Source: Bradyrhizobiaceae bacterium (GTDB lineage: Bacteria > Pseudomonadota > Alphaproteobacteria > Rhizobiales > Aestuariivirgaceae). From it: 54,138 bases of DNA. Under the pieces are notes generated by a model, which saw nothing but the letters and a program-made list of their open reading frames with translations, was not told where the DNA came from and made no database searches. Below, piece by piece: positions 17,326 through 25,784 of the stretch (positions are counted from its first letter, which is position 1; the number at the start of each line of letters is the position of its first letter). The position numbers and the translations under genes were made by a program. Location of the stretch: assembly GCA_947475225.1 (NCBI GenBank), contig CANJMQ010000018.1, forward strand, positions 1 to 54,138. The letters run 5' to 3'.

Positions 17326-18393
17326 GTGAAGACCGGTTCTCGGCCCATGGCCAACGTGTCGTGGAACCGTCACACGCGCAGCATAGCCGGGGTAGCGCGA
17401 GCTGCTCAATCACGGATATCATTCTTGAACGCCAACGCGGTTCCGGGCCTGATCTGTGCCTTCGAATTCGATGCATCGGGCCGCGGGCGGAGTTTGCCTG
17501 AGGCGCAGGTAAAAGGCGAGCTTCCGGGCCAAGGCAATTGGCTGTGGTTGCACCTCAATTTCTCCGACTGGCGCTGCCGCCGCTGGCTGGAGCAGACCTT
17601 TGGTTTCCCCGCGGAGCTGACAAGCGAAATCTGTGGCCCGCCACTGCGCCAGCATGTGAGCGCCTGGGAGGGCGTGCTGTTCGGACATCTTGCTGACTTC
17701 CGCAGGGAATTCGATTCAGATTCGACAGAGTTTTCGTGGCTTCATTTCGCGCTGGGAGAGCGGTTCCTGATCACTGGGCGCGTCAGGGCCGTGCAATCGG
17801 CGGAACGGCTGCGGCAGGTGATCGGGGTGGGACACAGCTTCGCGCGTCCGGCCAGCCTGCTGTCGCATCTGCTGTCGCTTTATACAGATTCGCTGGACAT
17901 GGCTTTGCACCGTCTCTCGGACGAACTGGAGATGATCGAGGATCATGTTCTTGACGAGCACCATCGCGGCGAGCGCAAGCGGTTGATGCTCACGCGCCGC
18001 GAGATCGCCCAGTTGCACCGTCACATGCGAGCCATGCGCCGGGCACTGCAGACGGCGGAACGGGCGAGCATTCCGACACCCGAAGGCTTCGCCCTCACCG
18101 CCGCCAGACTCAACAACCTCGATCAGGACTTCGCCGATATGGAAGCGAGAGCGCGGTTCTTCCATGACGAGATTGACGCCAAGCTGACGGCTGAGACCAA
18201 TCGGCAGCTCTTTACCTTGTCCGCACTGACAGCGGCCTTCCTGCCACCAGCACTTGTGGCGGGCATGTTCGGGATGAATGTCGAGGGGATTCCCTTTACT
18301 GGCGCGCCCTGGGGTTTCTGGGCAGCCGCCGGGCTGTGTGGGCTCTCGTCCGGCGCCGTGATCCTTTACCTGAAGTTGATGGACCGGGGTTAG
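17326..18393 (+). CDS. CorA/ZntB-family divalent cation transporter
   Basis: A 355-residue inner-membrane transporter of the CorA superfamily. A cytoplasmic alpha/beta domain is followed by a long helical section (about residues 190-290, LSDELEMIEDHVLDEHH onward) and two C-terminal transmembrane helices. The pore signature GMN appears in AGMFGMNVEGIPF. ZntB proteins also carry GMN and export or import zinc, so metal specificity is open. The first ATG is at 17326, and a second in-frame Met at 17347 may be the real start because the first 20-30 residues look unconserved. The stop is followed by a Pho box, so the next genes form a separate unit. Confidence 0.85.
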   Translation: MKTGSRPMANVSWNRHTRSIAGVARAAQSRISFLNANAVPGLICAFEFDASGRGRSLPEAQVKGELPGQGNWLWLHLNFSDWRCRRWLEQTFGFPAELTSEICGPPLRQHVSAWEGVLFGHLADFRREFDSDSTEFSWLHFALGERFLITGRVRAVQSAERLRQVIGVGHSFARPASLLSHLLSLYTDSLDMALHRLSDELEMIEDHVLDEHHRGERKRLMLTRREIAQLHRHMRAMRRALQTAERASIPTPEGFALTAARLNNLDQDFADMEARARFFHDEIDAKLTAETNRQLFTLSALTAAFLPPALVAGMFGMNVEGIPFTGAPWGFWAAAGLCGLSSGAVILYLKLMDRG

Positions 18394-18409
18394 GCAGGCC
18401 ATTCCAGGG

Positions 18410-18427
18410 CTGTCGCAAAATTGTCAT
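18410..18427 (+). promoter_or_regulatory. Pho box upstream of the STAS/C-P lyase operon
   Basis: Two 7-bp half-sites in the PhoB arrangement, CTGTCGC-AAAA-TTGTCAT, match the CTGTCAT-N4-CTGTCAT consensus with 11-bp phasing. They lie 56 bp before the STAS start. Since STAS and the phn genes follow with no other promoter-sized gap, this site probably puts the whole C-P lyase operon under phosphate-starvation control. Confidence 0.75.
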
Positions 18428-18469
18428 GTTGTCTGATCAACTATTCCCGTTCCGTCTGCAATCGCCTAC

Positions 18470-18474
18470 GGAGG
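18470..18474 (+). promoter_or_regulatory. Ribosome-binding site deciding the STAS start
   Basis: GGAGG lies 8 nt before the ATG at 18483 but only 2 nt before the in-frame ATG at 18477. The spacing favours 18483. Confidence 0.6.
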
Positions 18475-18482
18475 CAATGGAT

Positions 18483-18833
18483 ATGACCGTCCAAACCCTT
18501 AAACTCGAAGGTCGTCTCGACACCTCTGCCGTGGCGAGGATTGAAACTGGCTTCGCAGCAAAGGCCGGCGCGGTGAGTTCTCAGCGCGGCAGGGTCATCA
18601 TCGACCTTCAGGATGTCACCTACCTGTCATCGATGGGAATTCGCCTGCTGGTGTCTACCCTCAGGCAGTTCAGGCAGCGTGAGGTTACCTTCGTGACGCT
18701 CGCTCCGCGTGAAGGCATGGTCCGGGAACTGCTGCAGATGGCCAGCCTGACAGAACACCTGAACATGGTCGACAGCGCCGCAGCTGCCGAGACCGCGTTT
18801 GGGGGTAATTCCGAGCCCGCCGGACCTTCATAG
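18483..18833 (+). CDS. STAS-domain protein (anti-sigma factor antagonist-like)
   Basis: A 116-residue single STAS domain like SpoIIAA/RsbV. The segment DLQDVTYLSSMGIRLLV (residues 41-57) contains the conserved serine (Ser50) that is phosphorylated by a partner kinase in this family. Such proteins work in partner-switching cascades that control sigma factors or enzymes. No anti-sigma kinase is encoded in the window. The gene lies directly behind a Pho box and 45 bp before the phosphonate-linked acetyltransferase gene. It therefore seems to be the first gene of the C-P lyase transcript, an unusual companion. A longer reading from 18336 would overlap the CorA gene and is rejected. Confidence 0.85.
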   Translation: MTVQTLKLEGRLDTSAVARIETGFAAKAGAVSSQRGRVIIDLQDVTYLSSMGIRLLVSTLRQFRQREVTFVTLAPREGMVRELLQMASLTEHLNMVDSAAAAETAFGGNSEPAGPS

Positions 18834-18878
18834 GCGTGTCACCGAACTCCGCGATGATGAGGAGTCGGGAGACCCAGC

Positions 18879-19526
18879 ATGCCGCAACTCGGACCTCAGC
18901 CGTTCCTCCATCCTAACGCCGTGGTGCGGAACAGCAGGCTTGGCGCCTTCGTCGAGGTCGGCGAGGGGGCCAATATCCTGGAATCGGAGATGGGCGACTA
19001 TAGCTACACTGCGCGCTATGCAGACATCGCCTATTCGGTGCTTGGCAAGTTCGTGAACGTGGCGGCTTTCACCCGGCTCAATCCTGGCGAGCATCCCTAT
19101 CATCGGGCCTCGCTTCACCACTTCATGTATCGCTCAAGCTATTTCTGGCCGGACGAGCGGGATGAACAGGCAGTGTTCGACTGGCGCCGGTCCCGCCCTG
19201 TGCGGGTGGGCCACGATACATGGATTGGCCATGGCGCAATCGTGATGAAGGGGGTGACGGTCGGAAATGGCGCCATCATCGGAGCGCAGTCGGTCGTCAC
19301 AAAGGACGTTCCGCCCTATGCGGTGGTGGCTGGCGCGCCTGCGCGCTTCGTAAAGTGGCGGCATCCGCGCGACGTCGCGGACCGGTTGCAGGCGCTCGCC
19401 TGGTGGGACTGGTCGCATGAGAAAATCCGCGTTGCGCTGCCGGATTTTCGGTCTCTTTCGGCCGAAGCCTTCCTTGAGAAGTATGTGCAGGAATCTGTCA
19501 TCCAGTCGTTACATTCGGTTGGTTAG
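18879..19526 (+). CDS. Phosphonate-linked hexapeptide-repeat acetyltransferase
   Basis: A 215-residue left-handed beta-helix acyltransferase of the chloramphenicol/xenobiotic acetyltransferase type. The isoleucine-patch hexapeptide repeats run through VRVGHDTWIGHGAIVMKG and VTVGNGAIIGAQSVVTKDVP. The subgroup that sits in phosphonate operons has this size and layout. It may acetylate aminoalkylphosphonates or a pathway intermediate, but no activity can be assigned. Its stop is 7 bp before the phnG start. Confidence 0.85.
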   Translation: MPQLGPQPFLHPNAVVRNSRLGAFVEVGEGANILESEMGDYSYTARYADIAYSVLGKFVNVAAFTRLNPGEHPYHRASLHHFMYRSSYFWPDERDEQAVFDWRRSRPVRVGHDTWIGHGAIVMKGVTVGNGAIIGAQSVVTKDVPPYAVVAGAPARFVKWRHPRDVADRLQALAWWDWSHEKIRVALPDFRSLSAEAFLEKYVQESVIQSLHSVG

Positions 19527-19533
19527 TGGTGCC

Positions 19534-19995
19534 ATGCAATCACAGATTCAGACAAGCGCCGGGAACTCTCGCGCGGCGTGGATGCGTGTTCTCTCGCTGT
19601 CAGATTGGCGTGATCTCGAATCCTACGCGAAAGAGGTTGCCGGCACGCCGCATGACCTGTTGCGGGCGCCCGAAACTGGCCTTGTGATGCTGCGGGGCCG
19701 TATGGGTGCAACGGGTGCAGCCTTCAACCTCGGCGAAGCCACGGTGACCCGCTGCGCCGTGCGCTTGGTCGACGGCACCGAGGGCCACGCCTATGTGATG
19801 GGTCGCAATGCTGCCCATGCCCGCCTCGCTGCCCTCTGCGATGCGCTGCTGCAGGGCAAGGACTCCGGAACGGCTGTCTCCGAAATGGTGATCGCGCCGC
19901 TCGAGGCGAAGTTGCAGGCGGCCCATGTTGAAACGTCCACAAAGGCAGCCGCCACCAAGGTCGATTTCTTCACGATGGTGCGTGGCGATGACTGA
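19534..19995 (+). CDS. phnG: C-P lyase core subunit PhnG
   Basis: A 153-residue subunit of the PhnGHIJ core that couples alkylphosphonates to the ribose of ATP before C-P bond cleavage. Family features are WMRVLSLSDWRDLESYA and the GATGAAFNLGEATVTRCAVR region, including the R/G-rich VMLRGRMG just before it. The ATG at 19534 gives the usual length; an upstream extension from 19417 is the shadow of the acetyltransferase. Its stop overlaps the phnH start (ATGACTGA), so the two are translationally coupled. Confidence 0.95.
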   Translation: MQSQIQTSAGNSRAAWMRVLSLSDWRDLESYAKEVAGTPHDLLRAPETGLVMLRGRMGATGAAFNLGEATVTRCAVRLVDGTEGHAYVMGRNAAHARLAALCDALLQGKDSGTAVSEMVIAPLEAKLQAAHVETSTKAAATKVDFFTMVRGDD

Positions 19996-20578
19996 GCGCG
20001 GGTTTCTCGATGTGGCGATGCAGTCCGCCCATGCCTTCCGGGCCATCATGCAGGCCGTGGCGCGGCCGGGCCGTGTCCTCGAACTCGGTTCCGACCTCGA
20101 GGCGCCGGATCCGCTGCTGTCCAGCGCCGCTGCCGTTGCCCTGACGTTGTGCGACTTCCAGACGCCCATCTGGCTGGCGCCTGAACTACGCAACGAGAAT
20201 GTGATCCATTATCTGCGCTTCCATGCCGGTGCGCCGGTTACCGACGAGCCCGGCAAAGCACAGTTCCTCTTCGCCATGGCAGGGGAGACGTGGCCGGCGC
20301 CGGCGCTGCTGATGCAGGGTACGCATGAATATCCTGACCGCTCGGCCACGCTGGTCATCCAGGTCGCAGGCTTTGCGCCAGGTGATGTCGTCCTCTCCGG
20401 CCCGGGTATACTCAGCAGCGAACCATTTGGCGTAGCCGGGCTCAACACCTCTTTCTGGGCAGCGATGGTGGAAAATCACGCGCGCTTTCCGATCGGCATC
20501 GATGTGATCTTTGCCGCTCCCGGACTGGTCGCGGCCTTGCCGCGCGCGACCGAGATCCGGCTACTGGAGTCCGTCTGA
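19988..20578 (+). CDS. phnH: C-P lyase core subunit PhnH
   Basis: A 196-residue PhnH protein, a structural subunit of the carbon-phosphorus lyase core complex. Recognisable segments are FRAIMQAVARPGRV, ALTLCDFQTPIWL and HEYPDRSATLVIQV, followed by GPGI and the C-terminal FPIGIDVIF. The start at 19988 overlaps the end of phnG by 8 nt and its stop TGA overlaps the phnI ATG. A longer reading back to 19925 would overlap phnG more deeply and is not supported. Confidence 0.95.
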   Translation: MTERGFLDVAMQSAHAFRAIMQAVARPGRVLELGSDLEAPDPLLSSAAAVALTLCDFQTPIWLAPELRNENVIHYLRFHAGAPVTDEPGKAQFLFAMAGETWPAPALLMQGTHEYPDRSATLVIQVAGFAPGDVVLSGPGILSSEPFGVAGLNTSFWAAMVENHARFPIGIDVIFAAPGLVAALPRATEIRLLESV

Positions 20579-21669
20579 TGTATGTGGCCGTCAAAGGTGG
20601 TGAACAGGCGATCGATGCCGCGCACCGTTTGCTCGACGAGGAGCGCCGCGGCGACCGCAGCTTGCCGCAGGTCACGCTGGACCAGATCGCCGAACAGCTG
20701 ACCCTGGCCGTGGACCGGGTGATGAACGAGGGTTCGCTTTATGATCGCGAACTCGCCTCTCTTGCCATCAAGCAGGCGCGGGGCGACATGATCGAGGCGA
20801 TCTTCCTCATTCGTGCCACGCGCACGACGCTTGCCCGCTTCGGCTATGCCGAGCCGCTCGATACCCAGTCGATGCGGGTGAAGCGCCGCATCTCCGCCGC
20901 CTTCAAGGATATTCCGGGAGGGCAGATACTCGGGCCCACCTTCGACTATACCCATCGACTTCTGGACTTCTCGCTTGCCGCCGACGCGGAGCCCGCGGAA
21001 GCGGCGCGTGCGCCCAGCGAACTGCGCAGCGACATGCCGCGTGTGCTGGAACTGCTTGGCAGCGAAGGGCTGATGGAGCAGCCTTCGGCGGAAGCCGGTG
21101 AACCAGAAGATCTGACTCAGGATCCGCTCAACTTCCCTGCCGGGCGCGACCTGCGCCTGCAAAACTTGGCGCGTGGCGACGAGGGTTTCCTGCTGGCACT
21201 TGCCTATTCCACCCAGCGTGGCTACGGGCGCACGCATCCTTTTGCAGGTGAGATCAGGCTTGGCACCGTCGAAGTGAGCTTCACGCCGGAGGAACTGGGT
21301 TTCCCGATCGTCATTGGCGAGATTACGATCACAGAATGCGAGATGATCAACCAGTTCAAGGGCTCGACCACGGTGAAGCCGCAGTTTACGCGTGGCTATG
21401 GGCTGGGCTTTGGCCAGTGCGAACGTAAGGTGATGTCCATGGCGCTGGTCGACCGTTCGCTGCGCGCCGGTGAACTGGGGGAAGAGCGCGTGGCGCCGGC
21501 CCAGGATGAAGAGTTCGTCTTGTCTCATTCCGACAACGTGCAGGCGACCGGCTTCGTCGAGCACCTCAAATTGCCGCATTACGTCGACTTCCAGTCGGAG
21601 CTCGTGCTGCTACGCCGCATGCGCGCTGAGATCGACATTGCCAAGGACAGGCTGGAGGCTGCGGAATGA
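20578..21669 (+). CDS. phnI: C-P lyase core subunit PhnI
   Basis: A 363-residue PhnI, the subunit with nucleosidase activity that joins methylphosphonate to ribose triphosphate with the other core subunits. The N-terminus MYVAVKGGEQAIDAAHRLL and the segments GYGRTHPFAGEIRLG and TRGYGLGFGQCERK are strongly typical. The ATG overlaps the phnH stop by 1 nt and the stop overlaps phnJ by 4 nt, so the operon is compact. Confidence 0.97.
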   Translation: MYVAVKGGEQAIDAAHRLLDEERRGDRSLPQVTLDQIAEQLTLAVDRVMNEGSLYDRELASLAIKQARGDMIEAIFLIRATRTTLARFGYAEPLDTQSMRVKRRISAAFKDIPGGQILGPTFDYTHRLLDFSLAADAEPAEAARAPSELRSDMPRVLELLGSEGLMEQPSAEAGEPEDLTQDPLNFPAGRDLRLQNLARGDEGFLLALAYSTQRGYGRTHPFAGEIRLGTVEVSFTPEELGFPIVIGEITITECEMINQFKGSTTVKPQFTRGYGLGFGQCERKVMSMALVDRSLRAGELGEERVAPAQDEEFVLSHSDNVQATGFVEHLKLPHYVDFQSELVLLRRMRAEIDIAKDRLEAAE

Positions 21670-22502
21670 ACGCGCCCGCCTACAACTTTGCCTACCTCAA
21701 TGAGCAGACCAAGCGGATGATCCGCCGGGCCATTCTCAAGGCCATTGCCGTTCCCGGCTATCAGGTGCCCTTCGCCAGCCGCGAGATGCCCATGCCTTAT
21801 GGCTGGGGCACCGGTGGCGTGCAGGTTACGGCCGCGGTGCTGACGCCTGAGGATACGCTGAAGGTCATCGATCAGGGCGCGGACGACACCACCAATGCCG
21901 TCTCCATCCGCAAGTTCTTCGTCAAGACGGCGGGCGTGGCGACGACCGAGCGGACGGAGGAGGCGAGCGTGATCCAGACCCGTCACCGTATTCCCGAAGC
22001 GCCTCTCACCGAGGAGCAGATCCTTGTCTTCCAGGTGCCGATCCCGGAGCCGCTGCGCTTCCTTGAGCCGCGCGAGACCGAGACCCGCACCATGCATGCG
22101 CTGGAAGAATATGGCGTAATGCACGTGAAGCTCTACGAGGATATCGCACAGTATGGCGAGATCGCCACGACCTATGCCTATCCGGCCAAGGTGGCGGACC
22201 GTTATGTCTTCGATCCCTCGCCAATCCCGAAATTCGATAACCCCAAGCTGGATAATTGCCCGGCGTTGCAGTTGTTCGGTGCTGGTCGCGAGAAGCGCAT
22301 CTATGCGGTGCCGCCCTACACGAAGGTGAAGAGCCTCGATTTCGAGGATCATCCCTTTGAAGTGCAGTCGTGGAGTGAACCCTGCGCGTTGTGCGGATCG
22401 TGTCACAGCTTCCTTGACGAGATCGTGATGGATGACAAGGGAACACGCATGTTCGTGTGCTCCGACTCTGATTTCTGTGCCAGGCAGCGGGGAGAGCGAT
22501 GA
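21666..22502 (+). CDS. phnJ: C-P lyase radical SAM subunit PhnJ
   Basis: A 278-residue radical-SAM enzyme that breaks the C-P bond of ribose-1-phosphonate 5-phosphate, yielding alkane and a cyclic ribose phosphate. The unusual iron-sulfur motif near the C-terminus is intact: Cys240, Cys243 and Cys265 for the cluster, and Cys271 in the position of the thiyl-radical cysteine. These agree with E. coli Cys241/244/266/272 shifted by one. An extra Cys246 lies between. The zinc/substrate region GYQVPFASREMPMPYGWGTG is present. The stop overlaps the phnK start by 4 nt. Confidence 0.97.
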   Translation: MNAPAYNFAYLNEQTKRMIRRAILKAIAVPGYQVPFASREMPMPYGWGTGGVQVTAAVLTPEDTLKVIDQGADDTTNAVSIRKFFVKTAGVATTERTEEASVIQTRHRIPEAPLTEEQILVFQVPIPEPLRFLEPRETETRTMHALEEYGVMHVKLYEDIAQYGEIATTYAYPAKVADRYVFDPSPIPKFDNPKLDNCPALQLFGAGREKRIYAVPPYTKVKSLDFEDHPFEVQSWSEPCALCGSCHSFLDEIVMDDKGTRMFVCSDSDFCARQRGER

Positions 22503-23269
22503 CTGCGCTGCTTTCCGCCCAGAGCGTTAGCAAGTCCTATGGTGCACGCGCCGGCTGCATGGACGTATGCTTCGACCTGTGGCCGGGAGAGGTGCTGGCC
22601 ATCGTCGGTGAATCGGGCTCCGGCAAGACCACCTTGCTGCGTTGCCTATCCGGCCACTTGCCCGCCAGTTCCGGCAAGGTGCATTACTCCATGCGGGACG
22701 GCCGTCATGTTGCCCTCGACGAGATGAGCGAGGCGGAGCGGCGCCTGCTGATGCGCACCGACTGGGGCTTTGTTCACCAGGATGCGCGTGATGGCCTTCG
22801 CATGGGGGTCTCCGCCGGTGCCAATGTTGGTGAGCGCATGATGGCGGTGGGCGAGCGGCACTATGGCCATATCCGCGCCACTGCAACCGACTGGCTCGAG
22901 CGCGTCGAGATTCCTGAGGACCGTATCGACGACAGCCCTTGGTCCTATTCCGGCGGCATGCGCCAGCGCCTGCAGATCGCGCGCAACCTCGTCACCTCGC
23001 CGCGGCTCGTGTTCATGGATGAGCCGACGGGCGGTCTCGATGTCTCGGTGCAGGCGCGGTTGCTCGATCTCATTCGCGGTCTGGTCAAGCGGCTCGACCT
23101 TGCAGCCATCGTCGTCACCCATGACCTTGCTGTGGCGCGACTTCTCTCGTCGCGGATGATGGTCATGCAACAGGGCCGGGTCATCGAGCAGGGGCTGACG
23201 GATCAGATCCTCGAAGACCCGCAGGCACCCTATACCCAGCTTTTGGTCTCTTCTGTGCTGCAGGTGTGA
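22499..23269 (+). CDS. phnK: C-P lyase ATP-binding subunit PhnK
   Basis: A 256-residue ABC-type ATPase that binds the PhnGHIJ core rather than a membrane permease. Walker A is GESGSGKTT, the signature is YSGGMRQRLQIA and Walker B ends in LVFMDEPTGG. PhnK resembles peptide-transporter ATPases in sequence, but its place between phnJ and phnL settles the identity. It overlaps phnJ by 4 nt and phnL by 4 nt. Confidence 0.95.
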   Translation: MTALLSAQSVSKSYGARAGCMDVCFDLWPGEVLAIVGESGSGKTTLLRCLSGHLPASSGKVHYSMRDGRHVALDEMSEAERRLLMRTDWGFVHQDARDGLRMGVSAGANVGERMMAVGERHYGHIRATATDWLERVEIPEDRIDDSPWSYSGGMRQRLQIARNLVTSPRLVFMDEPTGGLDVSVQARLLDLIRGLVKRLDLAAIVVTHDLAVARLLSSRMMVMQQGRVIEQGLTDQILEDPQAPYTQLLVSSVLQV

Positions 23270-23952
23270 AGATGAGCGCGGTACTGAAGATCGAAAACCT
23301 CTCCAAGTCCTTCGTGCTTCACCAGCAGGCTGGTGTGCGTATCCCGGTGTTTGACTGTCTCAACGCCGAGGTGGAAGCGGGTGAGGCCGTCGCTGTGACG
23401 GGACCTTCGGGCCGCGGCAAGAGTTCGCTGCTTAAACTCGTCTACGGTACCTACCGCGCCAATGCTGGTGCGATCAATGTACTTTCCAATGTGGGCTGGA
23501 CGGATGTGGTGACGGCGGCGCCCCGCGACGTGATCGAGCTACGGCGCGACGTGATTGGATATGTCACGCAGTTCCTCCGCGTCATTCCCCGTGTGCCGGC
23601 GGAGATGGTGGTCGCAGAACCCATGATGGACCGAGGCATCGTGCAGGAGCAGGCGCTGGAGCGCGCCCGCACGCTGCTCGAAAGACTCAACATCCCCGAG
23701 CGCCTCTGGCACCTGTCGCCCATGACATTTTCAGGCGGTGAGCAGCAACGTGTCAACATCGCACGTGGTTTTGCGGCGCATTTCCCGATCCTGCTACTCG
23801 ATGAGCCCACCGCCTCGCTTGATACCGATAACCGTAACCGCGTGCTGGAGCTGGTGGCCGAGGCGCGCGGGCAGGGTAGCGCCATTCTCGCCGTCTTCCA
23901 TGATGAGGCCGAGCGCCGCATTGCCTGCTCACGCAGCATAGGTCTGGACTGA
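23266..23952 (+). CDS. phnL: C-P lyase ATP-binding subunit PhnL
   Basis: A 228-residue ABC-type ATPase partner of PhnK. Walker A is GPSGRGKSS, the signature FSGGEQQRVNIARG, and Walker B LLLDEPTASLD. The PhnL-type VTQFLRVIPRVPA segment is present. Two ATGs (23266 and 23272) are possible starts; the first overlaps phnK. Its TGA is followed immediately by the GTG of the next gene. Confidence 0.95.
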   Translation: MKMSAVLKIENLSKSFVLHQQAGVRIPVFDCLNAEVEAGEAVAVTGPSGRGKSSLLKLVYGTYRANAGAINVLSNVGWTDVVTAAPRDVIELRRDVIGYVTQFLRVIPRVPAEMVVAEPMMDRGIVQEQALERARTLLERLNIPERLWHLSPMTFSGGEQQRVNIARGFAAHFPILLLDEPTASLDTDNRNRVLELVAEARGQGSAILAVFHDEAERRIACSRSIGLD

Positions 23953-24648
23953 GTGTCAATGCGCCACGCCATTTACTTCGCACCGTCGCCCGACACAGTG
24001 CTTCACGCACTGGGCTCGCGCTGGCTCGGACGCGATGCCTTCACGGGAGAGGCGCTCGAACAGCCCTCAGTCACTGGTCTTGCTTTGGTGACCGGTCAGC
24101 CTTGCCGCTACGGCTTCCATGCCACGATGAAGCCACCATTCGCGCTGCGCGAAACCGTAGACCCGGAGGCACTGCTGCGGGCACTGGCGGCGCTTGCCGC
24201 AGAAGAGCATTGCTTCAAGGTACCTCTGAAGCTGGCATTGCTCGACCGGTTTCTGGCGCTGGTGCCGCGTGGGCCTTGCGCGGCGCTGCACCGTCTGGCT
24301 GTCCGCGCGGTGCGCGAACTCGATGGCTTCCGTGCGCCGCCCTCAGCCGTCGAACTGGCGCGACGCAGGTCGGCAGGACTGAGCACGCGCCAGGAGCGGC
24401 ATCTCGAGGACTGGGGCTACCCTTATGTCTTCGAAGACTTCCGATTTCACATGACGCTGACCGAGCGGCTTCCCCCTGCCGAGGTGGAGCGCTTTGAAGC
24501 TGTGGCTGAGGAGCATTTTGCGTCGGTGCTGGCCGCCCCCGTGCTCATCGACGGGCTCACGCTGTTTGAGGAGCCGGCTGTAGGCGCCGCGTTTCTGGCC
24601 GTCCGCCACTTTCCTTTCCCTCATTCAGCCGCCGAGATTGCCACATGA
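23953..24648 (+). CDS. DUF1045 protein, 2H phosphoesterase-like, phosphonate operon
   Basis: A 231-residue protein of the DUF1045 family, found in many alphaproteobacterial phosphonate operons. It has the paired H-x-[T/S] motifs of the 2H phosphoesterase fold, GFHATMKPPF near residue 55 and FHMTLTERLPP near residue 160. That fold hydrolyses cyclic or 2'-5' phosphodiesters. No phnP gene (the cyclic ribose phosphate phosphodiesterase) is present in the window, so this protein could carry out that step; this is inference. The start is GTG at 23953 or ATG at 23959, and the stop overlaps phnM by 4 nt. Confidence 0.85.
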   Translation: MSMRHAIYFAPSPDTVLHALGSRWLGRDAFTGEALEQPSVTGLALVTGQPCRYGFHATMKPPFALRETVDPEALLRALAALAAEEHCFKVPLKLALLDRFLALVPRGPCAALHRLAVRAVRELDGFRAPPSAVELARRRSAGLSTRQERHLEDWGYPYVFEDFRFHMTLTERLPPAEVERFEAVAEEHFASVLAAPVLIDGLTLFEEPAVGAAFLAVRHFPFPHSAAEIAT

Positions 24649-25784
24649 TCGAGACCCTCTTCACCAACGCCCGCATCTTGCTCCCTGACGAAATAGTCGA
24701 AGGAACGGTGATCGTGCGGGACGGCAAGGTATTCGAAGTCGTTCAGGGGAAGGTCGCTGCGTCCGCCGAGGACATGGATAGCGACTACCTGATCCCCGGA
24801 CTCGTCGAACTGCACACCGACCACCTGGAGAGCCATTACCTTCCGCGCCCTGGCGTCGCTTGGCCCGCCATCCCGGCGGTCATGGCGCATGATGCGCAGA
24901 TCGCCGCGGCTGGAATCACCACCGTTTTCGATGCTCTGCGGGCGGGAGCCTTCGAGCCGGGCGACCGTTCGGCGCGCGAGGCCATGTCGCTCTGCGCAGC
25001 GATCTTCGAGGCCCAGGACAGCGGGCGCCTCCGGGCCCAGCACTTCATCCACTTGCGCTGCGAGCTGCCCTGTGCCGATACGGCGGAGTCGGCGGAAATG
25101 ACGGCAAAAGCCGGGCGACTCCATCTCATCTCAATCATGGATCATACGCCCGGTGCGCGGCAGTTCGTATCGATAGACAAGTTTCGTGAGTACTACATCG
25201 GCAAGAAGCTCATCCTTCCCGAACAGATGGACGACTATATCGCCGTGCGCCAGCAGATGCAGGCGAGGCATGCCGGTCCCAACAAGCAGGCAATCCTCGC
25301 CCTGGCGGCGCGTCTAGGCGTGCGCCTTGCGAGCCATGATGATGCGACCGAAGCTCATGTTGAGGAAGCCATTGCCGACGGCGTGGCGATCGCCGAGTTT
25401 CCCACCACCCGGGAAGCCGCACAGGCGGCACACCGCAATGGCCTTGCCGTGTTGATGGGGGCGCCCAATGTGGTGCGCGGCAAGTCCCACTCCGGCAACA
25501 TCTCTGCTTCGGACGTGGCGGCCAGCGGCTATCTTGACGTGCTGTCCTCCGACTATGTTCCATCAAGCCTCCTACCAGCCGCCTTTCACCTCGCCGACAC
25601 GGTGCCGGGCATGTCTCTGCCGGCGGCGATATGTACCATCACACTCAATCCGGCCCGCGCTGCAGGGCTCGACGATCGTGGCGCCATCGAACCGCACCGG
25701 CGGGCTGATCTGGTGCAGGTTCGCGTCAGGGATGGCATTCCGGTCGTTCGCCGTGTGTGGCGCGAAGGCGTGCGGGTGATGTGA
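24645..25784 (+). CDS. phnM: Alpha-D-ribose 1-methylphosphonate 5-triphosphate diphosphatase PhnM
   Basis: A 379-residue amidohydrolase-superfamily enzyme that removes pyrophosphate from the ribose-triphosphate intermediate of the C-P lyase pathway. Metal and active-site segments are all present: LVELHTDHLESH, LPRPGVAWP, IMDHTPGARQF, ASHDDATEAHV, MGAPNVVRGKSHSGN and SSDYVPSSLLPAAF. This copy is closest to the canonical PhnM pattern. The stop TGATG overlaps the phnN start by 1 nt. Confidence 0.95.
   Translation: MIETLFTNARILLPDEIVEGTVIVRDGKVFEVVQGKVAASAEDMDSDYLIPGLVELHTDHLESHYLPRPGVAWPAIPAVMAHDAQIAAAGITTVFDALRAGAFEPGDRSAREAMSLCAAIFEAQDSGRLRAQHFIHLRCELPCADTAESAEMTAKAGRLHLISIMDHTPGARQFVSIDKFREYYIGKKLILPEQMDDYIAVRQQMQARHAGPNKQAILALAARLGVRLASHDDATEAHVEEAIADGVAIAEFPTTREAAQAAHRNGLAVLMGAPNVVRGKSHSGNISASDVAASGYLDVLSSDYVPSSLLPAAFHLADTVPGMSLPAAICTITLNPARAAGLDDRGAIEPHRRADLVQVRVRDGIPVVRRVWREGVRVM

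Noticed and set aside
17047..17409. N-terminal extension of the FkbM methyltransferase
   Set aside because: It is Ser/Arg-rich, unlike the family, and overlaps the start of the CorA-like gene, so a shorter protein from 17046 is preferred.
20476..21579. Minus-strand frame opposite phnI
   Set aside because: PhnI is certain and in the operon frame; the opposite frame contains no recognisable domain.
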